64,000 nt of DNA from Neckera pumila (Eukaryota; Streptophyta; Bryopsida; Hypnales; Neckeraceae). Both the position numbers and the translations under genes were made by a program. The notes below the pieces were generated by a model, which was given only the letters and a program-made list of their open reading frames with translations, had not been told where the DNA came from and did not search any database. Shown piece after piece: positions 55,876-64,000 of the stretch (positions within the stretch are counted from its first letter, which is position 1; every line of letters starts with the position of its first letter). The stretch lies in assembly GCA_963969595.1 (NCBI GenBank), contig OZ018414.1:21311660-21375659 (forward strand), written 5' to 3'.

Positions 55876-58006
55876 CTATTTACAGTATAGCCAGTGCAAA
55901 CTGGAGCAGAGGCATCTGTTGCTTCTCAAAGCAAAGCAAGGAAGACTGAAAAGCAATAGTGTTGTCTCAATTCTATAGGTGACTTGGAGGAGTAGATATG
56001 CTTGGCCCATGGAATAGGATGACATGGAGTGACGGCTCCTGGATTCTTCCCTTCTTGTTTGAATTTTAATCTTAATGCTGCTACTTGTTGATTCCAGATA
56101 CAAGGGTGAGGAACAATACCGCAGAAAGGAGCGCGGGTACATACCACTTGGAAAAGCTCTTCCACTTCTTAGCAGCTTGTGCAGATTATCTCCCCAACCC
56201 TGTTTTTTTTGGTCTTCATAGTAAGCTTTAAGGCGTTTCTCATTGGCCCTCTTCTCAATCTTTTCCTTTTGCTCAGCTGCCTTCTTCCTCTTTGATGCTT
56301 CCTTGTCCTTCTTCTTTGCTTGTAACTCCAGCTTTTTAATCTCAGTTTCCCTGGCAGCAGCCTCTCGTTTGTCTTGTAAGTCCTTAAGCATTTGCACATG
56401 GTTGTTGTCAGTTAGTAAAAGTGACACAGAGTAATCTATAAATGGTTGAAGTCTTTGTCTCTTTGATGGCCGTGATGAAGGCATTGGGACTTCTAAGCTC
56501 TTGTCCATTTCGTTGGGGTTGGGCTCTTGTCTTGACTGTTGGTCACTTTGGCCTCCCTTGATGGCATGGACAGGACCTGTATTATCCTCCTCATAGTCAA
56601 TAGATATAGGTTCCGTCATAGTAGGCTTATCTTCAAGTAACACCTCGTCCATGAGTTCTTCATAGCCCTCATCTTCTTCACAGTCATCTACTTCATCCAC
56701 GAGCAATTTTGATGGACCAAACTTACTATCCATAGCATGAGAATTGAAAGGAAAAATCCCTGTGGCTCGAAATCCGCTCTTGATGTTGCTATGGCTTGTT
56801 GCTCTTCTAAGAGAGTAGCAAACCCATTCTGCTAGGATAGTTTTAGTCACTGCTGTTCCTCTATTGTGCTCAATCCAAATGTCTCTATAGATGCGGAAAA
56901 CCAATTTGAAGGTCTTAAAGCAACTCACATCCAAAGGTTGTAGCTCATGAGAACTATGAGAGGGTAAGGTTAGGAGATCTATACCCACTAAGCGACATTT
57001 CTGTATCACTTGCATTGTGACATGGGAATTGTGGCCGTCGACTATAAGTAGATGGCGATTAGTGGATGACCCCCCCCCCACTCTTCTTTAAATTTTCCAC
57101 AAAGTGGTCCATCCATTTATCGAATAAAAAACCTGTCATCCAAGCATTTTCTTGCATTCCCATCCTTGCTCCTTCTTCACACTTAGCTATGTGTGCGTTT
57201 TCATATTGTTTCCCTTTGAAAACATAATAGTTAGGAATACTGTCACCTGCTGCATTGATGCATGAAAGTGCTGTCAAATGTTCGCGGCTCTTTGGAGTAA
57301 TTATATGAACATTTCGCACACCAATTTCTGCTAAAACTCTTGCTCTGCCGCTCCTTCCTGCCTGTGCTCCGCTTTCATCAGCATTCCATATGTGGCTATC
57401 TTCATACTTGTTGTCTTCATAGAGTAGTTGTAAGTTGTTGTAGAAAGTGGCTACATTGCTAGGATTCAAGGCCTTTGCTCTAGCCACCTCTAGTGGTTGT
57501 GCTTTTTGCAATGATATATTAGGATGTCTTTTCTTGAACCATCTAACCCATCCATTACCAGAGATGCCATCTTTGAATGGGGTAGGACGTTGTTGTGTCA
57601 TCATGGCCACCTTTATCCTTAGTTTCACCCAAGTTAAAGGGAAACCTCTATTGGCCATGTCTAGTAAGAAATTCACTAGTTCCTACTCTTCAGCTGTTGT
57701 GAGTACAGTATTGCTCCCTCGTTTTCTAGATAGGGTTCTACCATGAAGATGACCTCTGAAGCTAGTTCTAGGAATTCCGTAATAGTCAGCCGCAGAACAC
57801 ACTTGAGCTCCTTTGTCTACTGCTCTTAAAGCTTTCTGTAATTGAGAATCACTCCAATTGCCATTTTTCTTCAACTTCTTCTTCTGAGCTTTAGAAAGAG
57901 GAGTCATACCTTTGAACTTTGCCTCTTGTCCACAGTCCTCCTTTGCTGGTATGTTCCTTCCTTCTTTGTTTGGAGTTCTTCTTGTATTTCCTTTTGGCCG
58001 ATCCAT
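55876..58006 (-). pseudogene. pogo/Tigger-type DDE transposase, disrupted
   Basis: Three segments follow one another on the minus strand. Residues from 58006 include a helix-turn-helix resembling a psq domain (WSDSQLQKALRAV, then CSAADYYGIPRTSFRGHL). An in-frame TAG at about 57683 interrupts it, and the same frame continues from 57682. It holds a CENP-B-like segment (GWVRWFKKRHPNISL) and the first catalytic Asp in WNADESG (about 57379). A one-base shift in a ten-base G run (C on plus, 57070-57079) separates this from the frame with LLIVDGHNSH (second Asp, about 57039) and ELQPLD (third Asp, about 56931), 35 residues apart. A Lys/Glu-rich coiled coil follows. A GTATGT at about 56148 after GRAFPSG may mark an intron, so the last 70 or so codons may not be real. 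Terminal inverted repeats were not found. Confidence 0.85.
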
Positions 58007-58014
58007 GACTTGGC

Positions 58015-58492
58015 TGTCTTAAAGCTCCCATAAATTTAGAGGCTGCATCTTCTTCTTGTTTGGTCTCAAGTACATACGTTCTTCTGGAGCTTTGGCCATG
58101 TGTAAGTCACCATTAGTGTGATCATCTATCATTCCCTCCATGCTGCTCCTAGGCTGTAGTATTTGGTGGCAGGTTGTCTCTGGTTCTTCGATTTTCGAGA
58201 GAAGCTGTGAACTGCTTTAACCTACTTGGAATGTACTAAAAGATTGTGCTCCTCCAAGTTCGCCAGACTTTGACCACAACACTCGCATGTCCTGTACTTT
58301 ATCTATTGCATCCCTTGCTTTCATGGTTGCTACTAAATCTATTCCTCCAACTGTAGCTTTTGGACGTGAGATGCATCCACGCCCAAGAAATTGAACCTGC
58401 TCATCCTCACTACTACTCTTTCTTTTCACCAAGAGACCATGCTCTCCTGTATTCATTCTACCCTGTTGTTCTTCCTTGTCTGTGGACATCAT
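58015..58492 (-). CDS. Hypothetical protein fragment upstream of the transposase
   Basis: A 91-codon frame (58492-58217) is followed after a stop by a different frame of about 65 codons that ends near 58019. The composition is hydrophilic and charged (for example KRKSSSEDEQVQFLG, MKARDAIDKVQDM, EERMYLRPNKKKMQ). It lies just upstream of, and on the same strand as, the transposase relic. It may be a broken 5' part of the same element or a separate decayed exon. No family is recognised. Confidence 0.35.
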
Positions 58493-59110
58493 CTGTACAA
58501 GCTTAGAGGTGCTGTAAAATCAAAGAAAGACATGGAAGTAACACATACTCTAGCACAAGGTCTTCTAACAACACCAGGATACTTTCCTATGTATCACTTC
58601 ACTTGAAATGGAGCTCCACTACAACATTGAATTGTCTTTTTGGAACTTTGCATTTAATGGTAGAAATTAAAATCGCCACCTTCTTATTATTAAATGGTTC
58701 TCTTGTAGTAAATGAAGAGCGCCAATTCTGCTCCAAAGTACAATCAATGAGCATTTGTAAATGCCCTACCAATCTCTGAAATCATACTTAAGGAGTTGCA
58801 AATAGGCCCCAATTATGTATCTAATTTTTTTTTCTTCATTGCATAATCCTTCAGCCATCACCTAACCACTCGTATTCAAGTACTTTATTACAATTTGTAC
58901 GCGTATGCAATAAAAGTGATGTATTCAGAAGCCGTCGTTTCTCATTCACTGACAATTTCCTATACATATTTATACTATTCAGGTGCTTCTTTTAGCTGGT
59001 GATTTAAGGCACTGCGCGATTGTGGGGGTGCCCACCTTATAAAAAACGTACAAGCTTCTTTTGGGGGATCAAGAAGAATGAGATTTTAGCTTCCACACGG
59101 GTACATCTGT
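58493..59110. other. Spacer, nothing recognised
   Basis: About 600 bp without a convincing gene or element end. The outer boundary of the transposase-bearing element should lie here or slightly upstream, but it is not identifiable by eye. Confidence 0.4.
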
Positions 59111-59320
59111 GTACTTACAATCTATCCTAATTACAATTAAGCATAGCTACTATTGTTATTTTTAACATGAATTATTTTTATTAGGCCTTATTGATGATTG
59201 AAAGAGGATTCCAATGCACTTCAATATGCATTCTTTGGACACCGTTAGAAAAAATTATGAATTTCTAAAGTTTTGTCTTTAGGTGTATTAGAAACCAACA
59301 CTAAAGGTATGTGCACATTT
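59111..59320 (+). repeat. Diverged K-like / L-end segment
   Basis: Words shared with the ends of L and with MITE K: cctaattacaattaagca, ggattccaatgcacttca, tatgaatttctaaagt, gaaaccaacactaaa and aaggtatgtgcac. Its ends are not clear. Confidence 0.4.
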
Positions 59321-59705
59321 GGAGTTTGATAACAACGGTCATAAAATCATAATAGCTTTGACAAAGACGGAAAGCTGCAAGGTTTTATGGACATATTTTT
59401 TAAAGTTGGTTTGGGATTAGTTCAATATAATCAAGTTCATCTTAAGTTATGAGAAGTCATTACAAAGGCTACATGTTCATCTCCGAAGCCCTCATCCACA
59501 TATTATGGAGAATAAAATAAGCTTCAATACCAATGTCATTTCACCATTTGCCATTTAAAAATGTTTAATGGCAAAATGAAGAGAATGTCTTGTTGACAAT
59601 TGTGGGAATGAAGGGTAGAGACGTCATTTTTAAAGAGAAATCCATTTTCCATCATGAATCCCCAAAGGGTATGGGATAATGTGAAAATGCTTTGACTGCT
59701 CATTG

Positions 59706-60102
59706 TTAAAAGGCAAGAATTATGTTTGAAGTAGAAATTCAGACCTCATTTAGGCATAGTAGAATACATTTTTTCAAAAAACTTTGAACTAAAAAAAGTT
59801 GATAAATCAAGTTAGAAATCATTTCCAAAAATCTATTTGATACTTCAATCCCCCAATCAAAAGTTATGAACAAATTTTAGAAAGGGATTGAAAGGGACAT
59901 TTTTTTGGACATTTTCAAACATCCTCTCTGATTTTTGTCCATAACTTTTGATTGGAGGCTCAAAATATCAAAAGGATTTTGGGAGTTGAATTATAATTTG
60001 ATTTTCCAACTTTTCTCAGTTCAAAATGTTTTGAAAAAATGTATTCTACTATGCCTAAATGAGGTCTAAATTTCTACTTCAAACATAATTCTTGCCTTTT
60101 AA
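59706..60102. mobile_element. 397-bp foldback element with long inverted arms
   Basis: The arms begin TTAAAAGGCAAGAATTATG and end with the reverse complement. The two arms (about 59706-59890 and 59925-60102) match for most of their length: gaagtagaaatt, gacctcatttaggcatagta, tacattttttcaaaa, aatcaaaagttatg. A short loop contains gggacatttttttggac. TTAA occurs at both extremities, so a TTAA target is possible. No coding capacity. Confidence 0.82.
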
Positions 60103-60521
60103 CTTACTTATGAGTGGTTGAGCTCCTACTAATTCCAATTTATATATCCCATATTGTTTGTTCTACCTCCTACCATCCCATATACATATAAAGAGCTTAT
60201 TTCTATATTATAAAAAACAAATAATGAATGCTTTTTGGTGCAAGTGAGGTAGTTCATAAAATTCATTTGGACAATGCTATGTAATTGCCCATATCTCCTT
60301 GCATTATGAAAGGTTGTTGTTAGTGCTCAAGAATCTATGAAATTGGAAGATTCTAGCATTTGTAACCACAACTTGCAATGTCAGAGATTTATGCATAAGT
60401 CTCGTAAACGCTACTTTAATAATCCTTGCCAGCTCTGCAGCCATGTAGGTTCAACAGTTACAAAAGAACGATGGTCTGAACGCCCACCAAATAAAGTGCC
60501 ATCACTGCAAAGAATGCTTGC
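60103..60521. other. Spacer, nothing recognised
   Basis: About 420 bp. It has faint similarity to the GGTAGAAGCACC MITE interior (tgaaattggaagattctagc at about 60338) and no element ends. Confidence 0.4.
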
Positions 60522-60524
60522 TAA

Positions 60525-60921
60525 GAGCATTCCCACTCCAGAGACGGCCAAATGGAACGGCCAATGAGCATTTGGTGAGTGATTTGACCAAGCCTGGCCC
60601 CGTGTGTCCTCTATGTGCCCCACGACAACACGAGCTACGAACACGGAAACCAAGTCTACACAGCCCCAAAGTGCCACCTCGGAAAATCAACCTCGGGAAA
60701 GACATTCATTCATGAAAAGGTCTCTCGAAACTTGGGAACAAAGATAAAATAGCTCATATCGAGCCGCAAGCAAGGTTCTTCATTTGGCCAAGTGTTTATC
60801 AAATTTGGCCGTCCCCAGCCATTTTTTGGCCCTCGCTATGCATGCCATGGGGCACACATTATGGCTGAGTATGGCCATTTGCCTAGTTTGAGCCACTTGT
60901 TGAGCTGGAGTGGGGATGCTC
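60525..60921. mobile_element. PIF/Harbinger-like MITE with GAGCAT ends, copy 2 (397 bp)
   Basis: The ends are GAGCATTCCCACTCCAG and CTGGAGTGGGGATGCTC, perfect apart from one position. It is flanked by TAA at 60522-60524 and 60922-60924. The terminal hexamer, TWA duplication and length match 46477-46870. The GC-rich arms generate short overlapping frames that I do not call. Confidence 0.87.
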
Positions 60922-60965
60922 TAAGGTGTGCACATACCTTATAAGTCTCAGTGAGTAAAATTTTT

Positions 60966-61145
60966 CAGATTGTGTAAGGTAAACAAGCCCATTGCATGCA
61001 CAAATAGAAGCAAGCCCATTGTGGACAAAATTGTACTAGTGATGTACATTCAAGTTCTAAAATGTACCCCACATATATAATTTTGTCTACAATGGACTTG
61101 CTCCTATGTTGCCCACAATGGGCTCACTTACCCTACATCTTATCT
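60966..61145. repeat. Imperfect hairpin repeat (agcccattg/caatgggct)
   Basis: An inner pair at 61007-61104 (gaagcaagcccattgtggac against gtctacaatggacttgctcc, with gtacatt/aatgtac nearer the loop) lies within an outer pair (ggtaaacaagcccattg against caatgggctcacttacc). The loop is about 10 bp. It could be a small foldback MITE; no target duplication is clear. Confidence 0.65.
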
Positions 61146-61817
61146 AATCGATATCTAAGGAAAAGTGACTCATTTCAGTTTGAATGTAGGTGTCACTTTG
61201 GGGGCAATGTTCGTTGTGTGTGTACATACCTTATTAAGGGTCCTAAGGCTAATATCTTCATATTTTACAATTAACTTCATGTCAATTGAAATGATAAATA
61301 AGAGAATTTTGAAATTTGATATGCAGACATACACGCGCATACAACACATATGTACAAATTATAGGATGTTCAAATTAATAATTTTTTTTTCTAAACCTTT
61401 AGCTTTCAACCTTGGCGGTAATAGAACAAGTTTCATTGAGAACAATTGTTAGATTTTCTTCACTAATCAGTCTAGTGAAATTTCACAATGATTAGTTTTT
61501 TTTTAATATTATTGTCAGAGAACAAATTAAATCATTTATTTAGATTGGATATAATTAGATTACTATTGAGATATTTTGTATAATAGTATATATTTTTGAT
61601 GCATATATACTGAGCCTGCATGTAATTGAAGAGGTATGTATTATATTTAAAGAATTTGATCACCTTGAGACAAATGATGCTGACAAACTTGTAGCACATT
61701 GGAAAATAGTAGGAAATTAGAAGTATTTTCTACATTTTGCTTTGATAAGTTAGAAACAATATACATTGCTACATATGATCAAAATTAATATTGTCCTTAT
61801 TACACTATGCATTTTAG

Positions 61818-62750
61818 TTAACCCCTAAATCCCCAAGGCATTTTTAGGCTCCAAAACCACTGAAAACTGCCATTTCTGCTGCGATCACTCAAGAAACCAA
61901 AAAAAACTTTTATTTTATTATCTAACCACAGGATCTTGTACTTTACTTATCTTAGATCATGTGGTAAAAATTTCATGAAGTTTCACCGTACGGATTGGAA
62001 GATATTGGCATTGAAGTTGGAAAAAGAAGTTTTTTTGAACTGTAGTCTGCAATTTCAGATGACTTTGACGGTCATTTGTGGATTTTTTTGCACTACACAC
62101 AATAAAGTTAAAATTTTTTATGTTAAACATTTGAGTTAAGAGTTGATGAAAAAAATTTTAGAATGTCAAAACTTGATTTTCACATATAAAAAAATTGTTA
62201 GGTAGAAGTAGGTCCAAAATTGAACAAAACACTAAATCGTTAGTAGCTCTTAGGTGGAATTAAAACACCATAATCCCAAAAGTGGGATTGTTCTTGCAAA
62301 CAAACTTAACCTTTTCAAAAAAAAAAACTGAAAAAAATTGAAAATTGCATTCAAAAATGAATTCTATAAGTTTGTTTTTTTAAGAATTAAGATGCTTAGA
62401 TTGCCCCAAAAAACAAATTGTCTATAACTTTCTCGTTCTGAGTCCAAATAGAATGAATCAAAGCTTCAAATTTAGACAAAAACATGATCTTTGAGAAAAA
62501 AAAACTAAAAAAAAAACATGAATTTTTTTTAAGTTTTTTTTTTTTGCCGGGCGAAGTGCTTTTTCGACTTTAGGTGGCATAACTTTTGCTCCCAATCATC
62601 GATTGAAAAAAAAATTATATTTTTAGAAAGCTAATGTGATTCCCTATCTTCAAAAAAAGTTTCAAAAAATCAGGTCAAAATTCCAAGTCACGTGAGCCTG
62701 CCCGAAATCCCAAGTGTTCCCCCAGGGGACATTGGGGATTTAGGGGTTAA
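61818..62750 (+). mobile_element. Family A TTAA element inside L (933 bp)
   Basis: The left end is TTAA-CCCCTAAATCCCCAAGGC. The right end is TTGGGGATTTAGGGG-TTAA. The flanks read cattttag-TTAA and TTAA-agtgtacgagtc. The uninterrupted L copy at 38758 reads cattttaattaaagtgtata with one TTAA. Full-length orientation as in 7981-8912. Confidence 0.88.
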
Positions 62751-63351
62751 AGTGTACGAGTCTAAACTTTGTTTTTGAAATGAAAGATCATATGGAAAAA
62801 CACCAATTGGAAATAAATTTGGAGATAGATGGTAAGCTAGTTCTTCAATTGAAAATCTTTCCCGTCTCTAAATGTCTTATTTACAATGCATAGTACAAGA
62901 ATAATATTTTCCAACATTAAATTTTTTGAAGCCAATATCTTTAAATTGCTATTGTACTTGTAACACTTTTGAATGTAATACTTTGTTAAAAATTATCCAT
63001 TTCACCAATAGATAGAAATAATCCTTGACAACCATTTTTGTCTCATATAACCATTGCATGTGAATTTTTCAAGTGTCAACTTCTTCTTTTCCTTTAAATA
63101 AATAAACCAACAATTGCTTGCAACTATTGAGCATGGGTATTTCAAGAGTCAACTTAGTCTTTTCTTTGAAATAAATTACCAAACCACTTGCAACCATAGA
63201 GCATGACTTTCCAACTTTTTTCTTTGAACAAGTAAACTAACAACTATTTCTATGAGTCACACCATCATTGATGGAAAATCACCTACATGGTAGGCAAGAA
63301 TTTTGTCAATAATAGACTTGCATTGAATATGTTTCAATTGCTACAGCACTA

Positions 63352-63622
63352 CACTAAAAACTATATTTAGTGTTAGCAACACTATTTATGAACCATGACA
63401 CTAAATATCATTAAGCCTACTAAAGTAAGTAACATTAAATGTAATTTCTAACACTAAATGTACTCTATGGTAAATCTGAAACCCGAAAATGTTTACATTA
63501 GTGTTAGAACATATTCAAAAAATGAATTTGCAAAGGAAAAGATTGAAGACAAGGAAAATGATGGAAGGAGTAGGCTAGTAATTACACTAAATGCAATCCA
63601 ACACTACATATAGTTTTTAGTG
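63352..63622. mobile_element. TA-flanked MITE with CACTAAAAACTATAT ends (271 bp)
   Basis: The inverted repeats are CACTAAAAACTATATTTAGTG and, from the right, CACTAAAAACTATATGTAGTG. It is flanked by TA on both sides. The L copy at 37655 reads tcactagacaattttt with a single TA, so a 2-bp duplication is supported, as in Tc1/mariner (Stowaway-like) elements. The CACTA start resembles the CACTA superfamily, but that would need a 3-bp duplication. Confidence 0.78.
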
Positions 63623-64000
63623 TAGACAATTTTTTTGTTTTCTATGACTAAGGAAAGCTTCTCTTTTTAAGAAATCGAACTTCCTATTCATCTGAGAATG
63701 GATAAAAACCATGGACGAAAGTGACAACTTGACTTACATGCCACATGTTCAATACTTTTGGATAGGAAAACTCGTCAAAAAGAGGCACTAGTGACGCATT
63801 CTTTTTATCTTCTACAACCAATGAGCACCATTCTTTTAAAGTGTCGCCATGTTTCATCAATAAAATTGTTACATTACTATTGTAGATAACTTTTTTGTTT
63901 CTGTGACCATTGTTTTCTATGACCAAAGAACTCTTGTCTTTCAAGAATTGAACTTTCTATTAATCTATGATTGGATAAAAAGTATAGATGAAGGTGACAA

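Larger units (their letters stand above)
61240..64000 (+). repeat. Long dispersed repeat L, running off the window
   Basis: Aligned words: atgtcaattgaaatgataaa, gcatatatactgagcctgca, attagaagtattttctaca, (family A element), aagatcatatggaaa, ttgcaacta, gatggaaaatcacctacatgg and atgccacatgttcaatac. Two elements have inserted: family A at 61818-62750 and a TA-flanked MITE at 63352-63622. The other L copies act as paralogous empty sites. Confidence 0.65.

Noticed and set aside
7985..62746. CCCTAAA in the element ends, the plant telomere unit
   Set aside because: It occurs once per end and never in tandem, as part of the terminal inverted repeat, so it is not interstitial telomeric DNA.
63684..63944. 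86-codon minus frame inside repeat L
   Set aside because: The equivalent positions in other L copies do not keep the frame open, so there is no sign of coding constraint.

Overview
The window looks like intergenic chromosomal DNA from a land plant. The evidence is a spliced metallothionein-like gene, a CACTA element with the plant-type terminus CACTACAAGAAAA, PIF/Harbinger-like MITEs with TWA target duplications, a pogo/Tigger-type DDE transposase relic, a cytochrome P450 fragment, a solo LTR, and AT-rich, intron-bearing, gene-poor sequence. I cannot name the species. Nothing bacterial (operons, ribosome binding sites, CRISPR) is present.

The window is dominated by mobile DNA. The main component is a set of non-autonomous elements inserted at TTAA, with ends of the form TTAA-CCCCTAAAGGACCAA...TTGGTCCTTTAGGGG-TTAA. 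I separate them into families by interior. A is about 930 bp with about ten copies. B is about 915-940 bp. C is about 233 bp. D, E, F and G have one or two copies each. TTAA duplication plus a CCY start is the signature of piggyBac-type transposition, and Kolobok also uses TTAA. No matching transposase is in the window. Many copies are nested: A within A (6910-9327); B and a 2.6-kb CACTA within A (27078-31533); an A within a solo LTR within another A (31830-35785); two Bs head to tail within a G (43318-45520); A within C (50005-51165). Removing the insertions brings each interrupted A back to about 900-930 bp, which supports the reconstruction.

Layout. 1-3.6 kb: metallothionein-like gene on the minus strand with a TATA box. 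3.6-10.5 kb: a C element and nested A elements. 10.5-15.1 kb: GC-richer unidentified DNA, a degenerate minisatellite, a TWA-type MITE and a minus-strand copy of a long dispersed repeat (L). 15.1-21 kb: several TTAA elements, including a 274-bp near-perfect palindrome. 21-26 kb: a possible hAT-like transposase tail and three tandem arrays. 26-36 kb: the nested A/B/CACTA/LTR block. 36-43 kb: L repeats and an A element. 43-52 kb: a dense chain of TTAA elements, some sharing one TTAA. 52-55 kb: a GC-rich MITE and a P450 fragment. 55.8-58.5 kb: the pogo/Tigger transposase relic. 58.5-64 kb: foldback and PIF-like MITEs, then an L repeat carrying an A element and a TA-flanked MITE.

The only gene I regard as probably functional is the metallothionein-like gene. 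The P450 and transposase segments are incomplete or broken. Splice sites, families and ends were read by eye, so approximate boundaries are marked as such.
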